Source of the DNA: an uncultured SAR116 cluster alpha proteobacterium
GTDB lineage: Bacteria; Pseudomonadota; Alphaproteobacteria; Puniceispirillales; Marisalimonadaceae
NCBI GenBank assembly: GCA_902625215.1
Contig: CACOAO010000002.1
Coordinates: 62,001-126,000, forward strand
Length of the DNA: 64,000 nt
Reading direction: 5' to 3'
A program made the position numbers and the translations under genes. Below the pieces are notes generated by a model. That model was not told where the DNA came from, ran no database searches, and saw only the letters and a program-made list of their open reading frames with translations. This document shows, piece by piece, positions 26,719-35,778 of this stretch. Within the stretch, counting starts at the first letter, position 1; each line of letters opens with the position of its first letter.

Positions 26719-27132
26719 TTAAGTTTTGTTAAATTTTTCAAAAACACTTAAAGTCTCAGCACTAACGTGATGCTCTAAACCTTCAGCATCATTTTTAGCA
26801 ACCTCTTCATTAACACCAATTTTTATTAAAAAATTGAAAACAATTTCGTGTCTTTTTTTGCAGTAATCTGCCAACAGTTTTCCTTTTTCAGTCAAAAAAA
26901 TAGATCTATAAGGCTTACTTTCTACTAAACCTTCTCTCACTAAACGCCTAATAATACTATTAACGGTTGGACCAGTTACCCCAAAGTGTTTTGCTAAATC
27001 GACAGCTCTTGCTTCTCCGGTCTCTCTAATCAAATCTGCTATCATTTCAGTATAGTCTTCAGCTGTTTCTGTGTTTCTAGCATTTCTTACTTGAGCAAAC
27101 CTATCAGAGTTAATTTCAATATCATTAATCAT
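26719..27132 (-). CDS. mntR: Manganese-responsive transcriptional regulator MntR
   Basis: A 137-aa DtxR/MntR-family regulator. The winged helix occupies residues 25-90: AVDLAKHFGVTGPTVNSIIRRLVREGLVE, with the wing YRSIFLTEKGKLLA. The metal-binding and dimerisation helices include KRHEIVFNFL near residue 96 and AEGLEHHVSAETL near 120, the Glu/His pattern of gram-negative MntR. No SH3-like domain is present, as expected for MntR. It represses Mn2+ uptake genes when Mn is abundant. A short dyad lies 17 bp before its start codon and could be an autoregulatory site. No mntH or sit genes are nearby. Confidence 0.9.
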   Translation of the reverse strand: MINDIEINSDRFAQVRNARNTETAEDYTEMIADLIRETGEARAVDLAKHFGVTGPTVNSIIRRLVREGLVESKPYRSIFLTEKGKLLADYCKKRHEIVFNFLIKIGVNEEVAKNDAEGLEHHVSAETLSVFEKFNKT

Positions 27133-27148
27133 AACTAAACACCTAAAG

Positions 27149-27162
27149 TTAGCCTAAGCTAA
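27149..27162. promoter_or_regulatory. Candidate MntR operator
   Basis: TTAGC-CTAA-GCTAA is a 14-bp dyad with perfect 5-bp arms, placed 17 bp upstream of the mntR start and in the divergent promoter region with the DUF1244 gene. Its TAGC/GCTA core resembles the centre of enterobacterial MntR boxes (TAGC-N4-GCTA). A TATAAT hexamer overlaps the right edge on the plus strand. Binding is inferred. Confidence 0.42.
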
Positions 27163-27217
27163 TATAATTTTTAAAAGTTTACAATTTTTTTTAATTTATT
27201 TGTTTTTGATTTGAATT

Positions 27218-27236
27218 TAGATTAAAAAATAATCTA
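27218..27236. repeat. Short inverted repeat upstream of the DUF1244-gapR operon
   Basis: TAGATTA and TAATCTA form perfect 7-bp arms around AAAAA, ending 23 bp before the DUF1244 start codon. It may be an operator or an mRNA leader stem. In such AT-rich DNA a chance origin is also possible. Confidence 0.28.
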
Positions 27237-27259
27237 GAATCTTCAAATAAGGTAATATT

Positions 27260-27559
27260 ATGAATCCAGAACAAAAAACAAAAATTGAGTCTATTGTTTT
27301 TAACAAACTTTTAAAACATCTCCAAAATAGAACTGATGTTCAAAATATTGATCTTATGAATTTAAGTGGTTTTTGTAGAAATTGCTTATCAAGATGGTAT
27401 TCAGAGGCAGCCAAAGAAACTGGTTTGAAAATAGACAAAGACCATGCAAGAGAAATAGTGTATGGTATGCCACATTCAGTCTGGAAAGAAAAATACCAAA
27501 CTGATGCAAATAAAGATCAAAAAAGTAAATTTGAAACCTCTATTACTAATGATCACTAA
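27260..27559 (+). CDS. DUF1244 family protein
   Basis: A 99-aa small protein of the DUF1244 family, found mainly in proteobacteria. The conserved core is [17 protein letters not shown] (two cysteines at about residues 35 and 38) followed by [18 protein letters not shown]. The cysteine pair could bind a metal, but the molecular function is unknown. It has an AAGG ribosome-binding site (ATAAGGTAATATT). It is separated by one base from the gapR start codon, so the two are almost certainly co-translated. Confidence 0.9.
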   Translation: MNPEQKTKIESIVFNKLLKHLQNRTDVQNIDLMNLSGFCRNCLSRWYSEAAKETGLKIDKDHAREIVYGMPHSVWKEKYQTDANKDQKSKFETSITNDH

Positions 27560-27560
27560 C

Positions 27561-27827
27561 ATGAATGAAAAATCAAAAAACAACCAGCAAACAATTCAAA
27601 AAGGAGATGATAAACTTAAGAGTTTTATAGAGAGAATTGAAAGGCTGTACGAAGAAAAAAATAATATAAATTTTGATATTAAAGAAGTTTTTTCTGAAGC
27701 AAAGTCTATGGGTTATGACACTAAAATTATGAGAAAGATTATAGCCTTGCGAAAAATGGATATTGACGAAAGAATTGAACAAGAAGCATTATTAAATACT
27801 TATAGAAATTCATTGGGTATTTACTAA
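27561..27827 (+). CDS. gapR: Nucleoid-associated protein GapR (DUF2312)
   Basis: An 88-aa alphaproteobacterial GapR homologue. In Caulobacter it binds overtwisted AT-rich DNA ahead of polymerases and assists topoisomerases. The family core is present: [18 protein letters not shown] near residue 15, then [29 protein letters not shown], with the polar coiled-coil first helix and basic DNA-contacting residues. I choose ATG 27561, which gives the usual length of 88-89 aa. An ATG at 27549 overlapping the DUF1244 stop and a longer upstream frame are less likely. It is followed after 3 bp by pyrF. Confidence 0.9.
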   Translation: MNEKSKNNQQTIQKGDDKLKSFIERIERLYEEKNNINFDIKEVFSEAKSMGYDTKIMRKIIALRKMDIDERIEQEALLNTYRNSLGIY

Positions 27828-27830
27828 TAG

Positions 27831-28739
27831 ATGATTGATCATTTTGGCGATAGACTTGTAGAAAAAATAAGGAGAACTAAATCTTTTTTATGCCTTGGCA
27901 TTGATCCTCATTTAGATTTAATTCCAGAAATCTTTTATGACAATAATCAAGCTAGGAGTACAAGTAAAATAGAAAAATTTTGTTTCTCCTTGTTAGAAAC
28001 GGTCATTGGGAAAATTCCAGCTATAAAACCACAAATTGCATTTTTTGAACAATTAGGCCCAGATGGAATGAAATTGTTATCATCTTTATGTAAATTTGCA
28101 CAGTCCAAAGATTTTCTAGTTATAATGGATGCAAAAAGAGGTGATATTGGCAGCACTAGCAAAGCATATGCAAGTGCATATCTTGGCAAAAACGCTCCAT
28201 TCCCTAGTGATGCATTAACTGTTAACCCATGGTTAGGGCTTGATAGTCTAGAACCTTTTTTTATCAAAGCACAGGAAACAGGATCAGGTTTATTTATTTT
28301 AGTTCATACTAGCAACAAAGGTTCACTTGATATTCAAGAGATTTTAATAAATAGAAATTTAAAATGTTATGAACACTTAGCCAATATTCTTAAACCCATT
28401 ATTGAAAAAAATAATGGTAAATCAGGATTATCCTCTATTGGCATAGTTTCAGGAGCCACTTATAAAGAACAGGCCTTATCTTTAAGAAAAATTCTTCCAA
28501 GCGCACCATTTTTAATTCCAGGATATGGAGCCCAAGGAGCCTCCGCTTCTGAAGCATGCGCTCCACTAATTACAGACCAAAGTTATAATGGTCTCAAAAA
28601 TTTTGGATTGATAAATGCGTCAAGAAGTCTGTTATTCCCAAAAAAATCATATTCAGTTAAAAGTATTGAAGAGTGGCAAGATATGATATTAACAGAGTTA
28701 GAAAAAACTAACAATATTCTTATTAATACACAAACGTAA
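27831..28739 (+). CDS. pyrF: Orotidine 5'-phosphate decarboxylase, PyrF type 2
   Basis: A 302-aa OMP decarboxylase of the longer bacterial/mycobacterial (subfamily 2) type, the last step of UMP synthesis. FLCLGIDPHLDLIPE is near residue 19, the catalytic Lys/Asp array VIMDAKRGDIGSTSKAYA near 97, VNPWLGLDSLEPF near 127, and the phosphate loop PGYGAQGA near 226. It is cotranscribed with gapR (3 bp) and queF (13 bp). The other pyrimidine gene in the window, pyrC, is 5 kb away and not in the same operon. Confidence 0.93.
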   Translation: MIDHFGDRLVEKIRRTKSFLCLGIDPHLDLIPEIFYDNNQARSTSKIEKFCFSLLETVIGKIPAIKPQIAFFEQLGPDGMKLLSSLCKFAQSKDFLVIMDAKRGDIGSTSKAYASAYLGKNAPFPSDALTVNPWLGLDSLEPFFIKAQETGSGLFILVHTSNKGSLDIQEILINRNLKCYEHLANILKPIIEKNNGKSGLSSIGIVSGATYKEQALSLRKILPSAPFLIPGYGAQGASASEACAPLITDQSYNGLKNFGLINASRSLLFPKKSYSVKSIEEWQDMILTELEKTNNILINTQT

Positions 28740-28752
28740 GAAAGTTTAATTA

Positions 28753-29211
28753 ATGACAAAACCTAATCAACTTGATGCACTGGGTAATAAAAATAATATT
28801 CCAAATTATCCTGACAAAAATATTCTTGAAAAAGTAAATAATCCAAAAAAAGATTTAGATTATTCTATTAGATTAACCTGTCCAGAGTTTACCTCTATAT
28901 GCCCAGTAACCTCTCAACCAGATTTTGCTTATATAATTTTAGATTATGTGCCAAATAAATTTATAGTAGAGAGCAAATCATTTAAATTATATCTATTAGG
29001 TTACAGGAATCATGGAGCATTTCATGAGGATTGTACAATATCACTTGCTCAAGATATAATTGACCTTTTATCGCCCAAATGGTTAAGAATAGCAGGTTAT
29101 TGGTATCCAAGAGGTGGCATTCCGATTGATATTTTTTGGCAAACTGGGGAAAAACCAGAACATCTATTTTTACCGGATCATAATGTTCCAAATTATAGAG
29201 GTAGAGGATAA
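28753..29211 (+). CDS. queF: NADPH-dependent 7-cyano-7-deazaguanine reductase QueF
   Basis: A 152-aa unimodular (type I) QueF. It reduces preQ0 to preQ1 in queuosine biosynthesis. The nitrile-attacking cysteine lies in [13 protein letters not shown] near residue 56, the QueF NADPH/substrate motif in [20 protein letters not shown] near 77, followed by the C-terminal [10 protein letters not shown]. The family member in B. subtilis is about 165 aa, so this is complete. No other queuosine gene is visible nearby. Confidence 0.94.
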   Translation: MTKPNQLDALGNKNNIPNYPDKNILEKVNNPKKDLDYSIRLTCPEFTSICPVTSQPDFAYIILDYVPNKFIVESKSFKLYLLGYRNHGAFHEDCTISLAQDIIDLLSPKWLRIAGYWYPRGGIPIDIFWQTGEKPEHLFLPDHNVPNYRGRG

Positions 29212-29266
29212 AAAAGTTATTTTAATCTTAGATAAGGTAATATTAACAAATTTGTAAGGAAATGAA

Positions 29267-30481
29267 ATGTTATCAAAAAAAGTTGATTGGCAGTTAATCG
29301 TTTTAGTTTGCTCATTAATAATTATTATGATTATGGGAGTTCGTCAGTCTTTAGGTCTTTTTTTAGAACCTATTAGCCAGTTTATGAAAGACGGGAAAGA
29401 ATTTTTTTCTTTTGCAATAGGTTTTCAAGCAATAATATGGGGTGTTGTAACTTTTGGTTTGGGTATTTTAATTGATAAATTTGGACCACAAAAAGTTTTA
29501 GCTTTTGGAATCGTTTGTTTTGCATTTGGAATTTTTTTAATGAGCAACCCCAATAATCAACTAAAATTATTTTCAGCTACCTCATTAATGGGATTTGGAC
29601 TAGGTGGTGCTGGAATGGCCACAATGGTTAGTATTGCAGGTAAAGTCGCACCTCTAGAAAAGAGATCTTTTGCAATGGGTTTAATTGCAGCTGCTGCATC
29701 TTTTGGTCAATTCGCAGTCGTTCTGCCTACGATGTGGATGAATAAAATTTTTGGATGGGAAACAAGTCTAATTGTTTTATCTATAATAACAATCTCACTT
29801 TTATTATTATTACCCTTATTAAATAGTACAAATGAACAAAACAATAAAAACGACATCTTTAAAGATAGATTACAAAACACTTTAATTTTCTCATTGAAAG
29901 AGCGTAATTATCTTTTATTAATAATGGGATTTTTTGTATGTGGATTTCATGTAACGTTTATAGGATTACACCTCCCAACTGACTTGATGTTTAAAGGTAT
30001 TTCAGCTGAAGTTGCTGGTTGGTCTCTAGCGATAATTGGTGTTACTAACATTCTGGGTACGCTTGGATTTGGATGGCTAGGAACAAAAACTAAAAAACCT
30101 ATACCTTTGGCCTTTATATATTTAATGAGGTCAGTTACTATAACTATATTTGTTTTATCTCCGCCATCTGCAACTGTGGCTATTTTGTTTGGCGCTGTAA
30201 TAGGTGTTTTATGGTTGGCAACTGTCCCAATGACAAACGCTATAATATTATCATTTATTGGGCCAAAATACTTAGCAACATTGTCTGGTATATGTTTCAT
30301 TTGCCATCAATTTGGTGCTGTCTTAGGTGCTTGGCTTGGTGGACGATTCTTTGATTTTTATGGAAGTTATGAAAATATGTGGTGGCTAAGTGTAGCTCTT
30401 GGGATTGTAGCTTTCTTATTAACAATTACTGTTAAAGAAGAACCATTTTTAGTTAATTCAGAAGTTAAACAAACGGGTTAA
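29267..30481 (+). CDS. MFS transporter, monocarboxylate-transporter-like
   Basis: A 404-aa 12-helix carrier. GVRQSLGLFLEPI in the first segment, GILIDKFGPQKVLAFG between helices 2 and 3, and SLMGFGLGGAGMATMVSIAGK in helix 4 are typical of the bacterial monocarboxylate/oxalate-formate-type MFS groups. AAGGAAATGAA precedes the ATG. It is tail-to-tail with acetoacetyl-CoA ligase, sharing a TTAA double stop. A link to short-chain keto-acid uptake is only suggestive. Confidence 0.85.
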   Translation: MLSKKVDWQLIVLVCSLIIIMIMGVRQSLGLFLEPISQFMKDGKEFFSFAIGFQAIIWGVVTFGLGILIDKFGPQKVLAFGIVCFAFGIFLMSNPNNQLKLFSATSLMGFGLGGAGMATMVSIAGKVAPLEKRSFAMGLIAAAASFGQFAVVLPTMWMNKIFGWETSLIVLSIITISLLLLLPLLNSTNEQNNKNDIFKDRLQNTLIFSLKERNYLLLIMGFFVCGFHVTFIGLHLPTDLMFKGISAEVAGWSLAIIGVTNILGTLGFGWLGTKTKKPIPLAFIYLMRSVTITIFVLSPPSATVAILFGAVIGVLWLATVPMTNAIILSFIGPKYLATLSGICFICHQFGAVLGAWLGGRFFDFYGSYENMWWLSVALGIVAFLLTITVKEEPFLVNSEVKQTG

Positions 30482-32445
30482 GCATCTAATTCTTTAATAT
30501 TCTTATATTCTTCTAAACATTCAGGGTTAGCTAATGCAGTGATATTATTTATTGCTTTGTTATGAATTAAGTCTCTTACTGCAAGTTCTGCTATCTTACC
30601 TGACTTTGTTCTTGGAATGTCATGAACTGATATTATCTTTGCTGGCACATGTTTTGGGGAGGCTCCTGTCTTAATTTTGTTTTTAATTTTACCCACTAAT
30701 TCTTTAGTCAAAGTAGAATTTTCATTAAGCCTTACAAAAAGCACAACCCTAGTGTCACCTTTCCAGATCTGGCCTACAACCAAACCCTCCATAACCTCTT
30801 CAATTTGTTCAACTTGCCTGTAAATTTCAGCTGTGCCAATACGAACTCCTCCAGGATTAAGGGTAGCATCTGATCTACCAAATATTATGAACCCATTATT
30901 TTCAGTCTTTAAGATGTAATCACCATGACACCACACATTCGTATATTTATTAAAATATGCATCATGATATTTTTCATTATTGTTATCATTCCAAAAGTAT
31001 AATGGCATACTGGGAAAACTTTTAATACAGACTAATTCTCCTTTTTCATTTTTTAAAGAGTTTGCATTTTCGTCATATACATGTACATCCATTCCTAAAA
31101 TTGGACCTTGAATTTCTCCTCTTCTAACCACTGACATTGGATTGCCACCTATAAAACATCCAACTATGTCAGTTCCACCAGATAAGCTTGCAACCGAAAC
31201 GTCTTTTTTGATACTATTATAAATATAATCAAAACTCTCATGGATTAATGGGGAGCCAGTTGAGCCTATAATCTCTAAATTTTTTAATTCATATTTGTCA
31301 ATCACATTGATGTTTTCCTTACTTAAAGCATCAATATATTTTGCTGACACACCCATATAATTTATTTTTTCACTATCAACAAAATTCCAAAGAACTTCTG
31401 GGTTTGGATAGAAAGGTGAGCCGTCATATAAATAAATTGTAGACTTTAACAAGAGACCAGACACAAGCCAATTCCACATCATCCATCCACAAGTAGTAAA
31501 ATAAAACACTCTACTTTCTTTTTTTGCATTTGAATGCAACCCCATTTCAACTAAATGTTTTAGAAGAATTCCACCATTAGAATGAACTATGCATTTTGGT
31601 TTTCCAGTAGTGCCACTTGAGAACATTATATACAAAGGATCACTTAAAGCGAGAGGTTCAAAAAGTATTTCGTTAGTTTTATATTGATTTTGAATATCAT
31701 TATAATTTATAAATTTTTCGTTGTTATAATCAATTTTTATTCCCAAAAGAGGCGCAATCATAACTTTTTGTAAAGAAGGCAAAGCTTTAACAACATTTAA
31801 AACTTTATTGGTAATATTAATTTCTTTACCATTGTACCAATACCCATCAGTAGTAAGTAAAACTTTTGGTTCAATTTGACCAAATCTATCTAAAACTCCT
31901 TCTACTCCAAAATCTGGGGACGCAGACGAAAAAATTGCTCCTATTGACGAAGTTGCCAACATCATTATTACTGTTTCAATCATATTTGGCATGTAAGCAG
32001 CAACCCTATCACCTTTAGTAACGCCCAGTATTTTTAAAAAATTTGCTAATGCTGCCACTTGAACCTTTAACTCTTTCCAAGATACCTCTTTTCTGATTTT
32101 ATTTTCAGATTTAAATACAATAGCAGAACCTGTAACATCGCCAGAAAGCATATTTTGAGCATAATTAACTTTTCCATTGGGGAAAAACTTACTTCCAGGC
32201 ATTTGATTTATTGGATCAACATAAGGCTCCATCCCCTTAGATCCAATGACACCAAAAAAATCCCAAATGGATGACCAAAAGTTAGACTTATTCTCTATTG
32301 ACCAAGTATGTAAATCAGTAAAATTTTCAATATTTATATTATTTTTTTCGTTAATAATTTTTAAAAATTTATACATCTGGGAAGACCTGACTCGTTCACC
32401 TGATGGAGACCATAAGACAGGATTGGAAAATATCTCTTTTTTCAT
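30478..32445 (-). CDS. aacS: Acetoacetyl-CoA synthetase (acetoacetate-CoA ligase)
   Basis: An adenylate-forming enzyme of about 655 aa. It ligates acetoacetate to CoA with ATP. The N-terminal LWSPSGERVRSSQMYKF is specific for acetoacetyl-CoA synthetases. The P-loop FSSGTTGKPKCIVHSNGG is near residue 270, TCGWMMWNWLVSGLL near 310, and the C-terminal catalytic-type lysine in IPRTKSGKIAELAVRDL near 620. The start is ATG 32445; a TTG at 32451 is in frame but less likely. It lies 17 bp after the phhB stop, and the two could be co-transcribed. It allows ketone bodies or acetoacetate from leucine/PHB metabolism to enter the acetyl-CoA pool. Confidence 0.93.
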   Translation of the reverse strand: MKKEIFSNPVLWSPSGERVRSSQMYKFLKIINEKNNINIENFTDLHTWSIENKSNFWSSIWDFFGVIGSKGMEPYVDPINQMPGSKFFPNGKVNYAQNMLSGDVTGSAIVFKSENKIRKEVSWKELKVQVAALANFLKILGVTKGDRVAAYMPNMIETVIMMLATSSIGAIFSSASPDFGVEGVLDRFGQIEPKVLLTTDGYWYNGKEINITNKVLNVVKALPSLQKVMIAPLLGIKIDYNNEKFINYNDIQNQYKTNEILFEPLALSDPLYIMFSSGTTGKPKCIVHSNGGILLKHLVEMGLHSNAKKESRVFYFTTCGWMMWNWLVSGLLLKSTIYLYDGSPFYPNPEVLWNFVDSEKINYMGVSAKYIDALSKENINVIDKYELKNLEIIGSTGSPLIHESFDYIYNSIKKDVSVASLSGGTDIVGCFIGGNPMSVVRRGEIQGPILGMDVHVYDENANSLKNEKGELVCIKSFPSMPLYFWNDNNNEKYHDAYFNKYTNVWCHGDYILKTENNGFIIFGRSDATLNPGGVRIGTAEIYRQVEQIEEVMEGLVVGQIWKGDTRVVLFVRLNENSTLTKELVGKIKNKIKTGASPKHVPAKIISVHDIPRTKSGKIAELAVRDLIHNKAINNITALANPECLEEYKNIKELDA

Positions 32446-32462
32446 AATCAATTCACTAAAAA

Positions 32463-32753
32463 TTAAATATAATTTTTAAAACAACTTTCTGCAAAAAGTG
32501 CCATGTCATAATCTAATTCTGTAATTCCACCTTTATCATGAGTAGTAAGGGTTATTGTTACTTTATTATAAACATTTTCCCATTCAGGATGATGATTTAT
32601 TTGCTCAGCTTTCATTGCTACAGACGTCATAAAAGAAAAGGCTTGTTTAAAATCAGAGAATTTAAAGAGCTTTGTGAAAGCTTCTCTTCCATCAGATGTT
32701 TTTTCCCACCCATCAATTTCTCTAAACTTGTGATTTAGATTTTTACATTCCAT
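32463..32753 (-). CDS. phhB: 4a-hydroxytetrahydrobiopterin dehydratase (PCD/DCoH)
   Basis: A 96-aa pterin-4a-carbinolamine dehydratase. The active-site motif is the [20 protein letters not shown] segment (His-His-Pro-Glu-Trp and the later His). The enzyme recycles the tetrahydropterin cofactor of phenylalanine hydroxylase. I choose ATG 32753, with AAGGA eight bases upstream; a TTG at 32759 is in frame. It overlaps the end of the FMN reductase gene by 11 bp. No phhA is visible, so the partner hydroxylase would lie elsewhere or the protein may serve molybdopterin-related or other roles. Confidence 0.92.
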   Translation of the reverse strand: MECKNLNHKFREIDGWEKTSDGREAFTKLFKFSDFKQAFSFMTSVAMKAEQINHHPEWENVYNKVTITLTTHDKGGITELDYDMALFAESCFKNYI

Positions 32754-33342
32754 TTCCAAAATCCTTTCTGTTTATTATTTTTCTGAGTGGGCTCATATAA
32801 TGAGTATACGATAAGAATAAATTCAAAACATAATCAATTCTGTTATCAAGCCAATCAGGAATGTTATTTCCATGATTCCCAGGGTTAAACTCTTCAACAT
32901 TTCTAATTATTATGTTTTCTGGTATCCACATTATATGAGTATTCTTATATGAGGATGACCTTAATTCAGATACCGGATAAGAACCACCATTGCCACTACT
33001 TACAGAAACTATTAAGCCAGGCTTATGAGCAAATTCACCATTACCACATAACAAAAATATATTTTTAGCAGCTGGTGTTGCCATGCCACCATACTCAGGC
33101 ACAACTAAAATAAAACCGTCTGAATTATCAAGATTTTTCGAAATTGAATTCCATGTATCTCCCCATACACCTTCTCCAGTTTTTTTATTAGTTGACCATA
33201 GTGGTAATGACACTTCTGCTAAATCTAAAGAAAAAATATCTAAATTCGAATTCATCTTTAACAAGTCACATTGAATAAAATCAGAAATTTTTTTTGATTG
33301 GGAGTTCTTTCTGTGACTAGAAGAAATAATTGAAATTTTCAT
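32743..33342 (-). CDS. NADPH-dependent FMN reductase family flavoprotein
   Basis: A flavodoxin-fold protein of about 199 aa. The FMN phosphate-binding loop [13 protein letters not shown] is at the N-terminus and [14 protein letters not shown] near residue 87 is the equivalent of the family's PEYNGS flavin loop. The annotated frame can be extended upstream to 33399, but ATG 33342 (MKISIISSS) fits the family start. The enzyme reduces FMN or quinone/azo substrates with NAD(P)H; the actual substrate is unknown. It is divergent from pyrC and overlaps phhB. Confidence 0.87.
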   Translation of the reverse strand: MKISIISSSHRKNSQSKKISDFIQCDLLKMNSNLDIFSLDLAEVSLPLWSTNKKTGEGVWGDTWNSISKNLDNSDGFILVVPEYGGMATPAAKNIFLLCGNGEFAHKPGLIVSVSSGNGGSYPVSELRSSSYKNTHIMWIPENIIIRNVEEFNPGNHGNNIPDWLDNRIDYVLNLFLSYTHYMSPLRKIINRKDFGNGM

Positions 33343-33432
33343 AATTAATTTTCCAAAACTTAATGAACAATTATATAAAATTGTGTATGTTATTAACATA
33401 TCAAATTACATTTTAAAAGTTTAGAAAATATT

Positions 33433-34470
33433 ATGAATGAAATTGAAATAATTAAACCTGATGACTGGCACGTCCATTTTAGGGACGGTGAAATTTTAAA
33501 AGCAGTCGTGCCAGAAACTTCAAGAGATTTTTCTCGAGCAATAGTAATGCCAAACCTGATCCCGCCGGTTTTAAATGAAAAAGACGCAATTGAATATAAA
33601 AAAAGAATCTTAAAAGCAGTTCCTTATAAGGATAATTTTACTCCTTTTATGACTCTATATTTAACTGAACATACAAACAAAAATGATTTAAAAGAAGCCT
33701 ATTTAAATCAATCCGTTTTTGCTGCTAAACTCTATCCGGCAGGGGCAACAACAAATTCAAGTTCAGGCGTAAAAGATATTAAGAGAATAATGCCTATACT
33801 AGAAACAATGACTGAAATTGGAATGCCTCTTTTAATTCATGGAGAAGTCACAAATAAATCTATTGATATTTTTGATAGAGAAAAAGTATTTATAGATACA
33901 GTTTTAGACTTTATTTGCAGAAAACTTCCTAACCTTAAAATTACCCTTGAACACATTACTACAAAGGAAGCAGTTTTATATATAAAACAGGGAAATAAAA
34001 GTTTAGCAGCATCTATTACTCCTCATCATTTAGCTTTAAATAGAAATGCTCTTTTTGATGGTGGTATAAGGCCGCACAATTATTGTTTACCTATTTTAAA
34101 GAGAGAAAAACATAGGGAAGCTCTTATAAAAGTAGCCACAAGCGGAAACGAAAAGTTTTTTTTGGGGTCTGATACAGCTCCTCATTTAATAGCTGATAAA
34201 GAAAACTCATGTGGCTGTGCAGGTGTTTTTAACGCAACTTATTGCTTATCTGTTTTAACACAGATATTTGAAAATGAAAAAAAATTACCATATCTGGAAA
34301 AGTTTATTAGCATAAATGGTTCTAAACATTACAATTTAAAAACGAATAAACTAAAAATTAAATTAGTAAAAACAAGCAAGCCATTAACTTTTCAGAAAAA
34401 ATTGAATGTAAATAATCAGAATATACAAATTTTTAACCCAGATTTCCCAATTTTTTGGAAAGTTTCATAA
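33433..34470 (+). CDS. pyrC: Dihydroorotase (class II)
   Basis: A 345-aa dihydroorotase closing the dihydroorotate ring in pyrimidine synthesis. The zinc motif DWHVHFRDGE is at residues 11-20, the carboxylated lysine lies in AAKLYPAGATTNS near 100, further ligand histidines in LIHGEV near 137 and LEHITT near 175, and the catalytic Asp in GSDTAPH near 247. Length is as in E. coli PyrC (348 aa). It is divergently oriented to the FMN reductase gene and is followed 33 bp later by the first polysaccharide gene. Confidence 0.94.
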   Translation: MNEIEIIKPDDWHVHFRDGEILKAVVPETSRDFSRAIVMPNLIPPVLNEKDAIEYKKRILKAVPYKDNFTPFMTLYLTEHTNKNDLKEAYLNQSVFAAKLYPAGATTNSSSGVKDIKRIMPILETMTEIGMPLLIHGEVTNKSIDIFDREKVFIDTVLDFICRKLPNLKITLEHITTKEAVLYIKQGNKSLAASITPHHLALNRNALFDGGIRPHNYCLPILKREKHREALIKVATSGNEKFFLGSDTAPHLIADKENSCGCAGVFNATYCLSVLTQIFENEKKLPYLEKFISINGSKHYNLKTNKLKIKLVKTSKPLTFQKKLNVNNQNIQIFNPDFPIFWKVS

Positions 34471-34503
34471 TACTATAAATTAGCTTTGGATTAAGTAAAC
34501 ATA

Positions 34504-35778
34504 ATGATTAAAATGAAAGACATAAAACCAGCTGTAATTGGATTAGGTTATGTTGGATTACCACTTGCAGTTGAAATTTCTAAAAAGTACAATGTTTTAG
34601 GTTTTGATATTAGTCAACAGCGAATAAAAGATCTAAAAAAAAATGTTGATGCTACTAGACAAGTTTCGTCAACTGAACTGTCAACGGCTAGAAATTTATC
34701 TCTCACTTCAACTTCTAAAGACTTATATGAAAGAAATTTTTTTATTGTTACTGTTCCAACTCCTATTGATTCTGCTAATTCTCCAAATTTACAACATCTT
34801 CTAGAAGCTTCTAATTTAGTTGGAAACTCAATGACTAAAGATAATATTGTAATTTATGAATCTACTGTATATCCAGGTGCAACCGAAGAAATATGTATTC
34901 CAATTCTTGAAAAAAACTCAGGTCTAAAGTTAAATGTCGATTTTTTTGTAGGATATTCTCCTGAAAGGATGAACCCTGGTGACAAAGTTTATGGTGTTTC
35001 AAACATAATAAAAGTTACAAGTGGCAGCTCTAAAGAAAGTGCTAAATTAATTGATTTATTTTATAAATCTAACATTTCTGCAGGAACATATTTAGCACCT
35101 TCAATTAAAGTTGCCGAAGCAGCAAAAATTATTGAAAACACTCAACGTGACGTAAATATTGCTCTAATTAATGAACTGTCTATGTTGTTTGATAAGCTTA
35201 ATATTGACACTCATTCTGTATTAGAAGCTGCAAATACAAAGTGGAACTTTCTCCCTTTTGTGCCAGGACTTGTTGGTGGACACTGTATCGGAGTTGACCC
35301 ATATTATCTTACGTTTAAAGCCCAACAAGTTGGACATCATCCTGAATTAATTTCTGCAGGTAGAAGAGTAAATGACTCTATGCCAAAATTTATAGCTGAA
35401 AAATTATTATTAAAATTAATTAAATCTAAAACTGATCTTCAAAAAGCGAGAGTGGCTATCTTTGGCATTACGTTTAAAGAAAATTGTCCTGATATACGTA
35501 ATTCGAAAACATGTGAATTAGTAAGAATACTACAAACTTATGGGGTGGATGTTGATATTATAGATCCACATGCTAACGCATCAGAGCTATATTTTGAGTA
35601 TGGATTAGAATTAAAAGACAAACTTCAAGGAAAATATGAAGGAATCGTATTAGCGGTGAAACATAATGAGTTCGAAAAAATATCCGTGAGTAAATTACGA
35701 TTAAACTTGATTAGTAATGGCGTATTATTTGATCTTAAAAACTGTCTACCAAAAACTGAAGTGGATTTAAGATTGTGA
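34504..35778 (+). CDS. UDP-N-acetylhexosamine 6-dehydrogenase (TviB/WbpA-like)
   Basis: A 424-aa nucleotide-sugar dehydrogenase. NAD motif GLGYVGLPLAVEISKKY lies near residue 13, YESTVYPGATEE near 117, and the catalytic cysteine in GGHCIGVDPYYLT near 258, wording typical of UDP-GlcNAc/GalNAc dehydrogenases such as TviB. It oxidises C6 of the sugar nucleotide to a uronate. It is the first gene of the glycan locus, and its TGA overlaps the GTG start of the epimerase gene. With that epimerase it probably yields UDP-GlcNAcA and UDP-GalNAcA (a Vi-like precursor). UDP-glucose specificity is less likely. Confidence 0.88.
   Translation: MIKMKDIKPAVIGLGYVGLPLAVEISKKYNVLGFDISQQRIKDLKKNVDATRQVSSTELSTARNLSLTSTSKDLYERNFFIVTVPTPIDSANSPNLQHLLEASNLVGNSMTKDNIVIYESTVYPGATEEICIPILEKNSGLKLNVDFFVGYSPERMNPGDKVYGVSNIIKVTSGSSKESAKLIDLFYKSNISAGTYLAPSIKVAEAAKIIENTQRDVNIALINELSMLFDKLNIDTHSVLEAANTKWNFLPFVPGLVGGHCIGVDPYYLTFKAQQVGHHPELISAGRRVNDSMPKFIAEKLLLKLIKSKTDLQKARVAIFGITFKENCPDIRNSKTCELVRILQTYGVDVDIIDPHANASELYFEYGLELKDKLQGKYEGIVLAVKHNEFEKISVSKLRLNLISNGVLFDLKNCLPKTEVDLRL

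Noticed and set aside
26719-27132. Iron-dependent DtxR/IdeR regulator
   Set aside because: Small size, lack of an SH3-like domain and the His/Glu pattern favour MntR.
33367-33399. Two short palindromes in the pyrC upstream region
   Set aside because: Arms of 5-6 AT-rich bases with no relation to a known PyrR or PurR-type site; judged as background.
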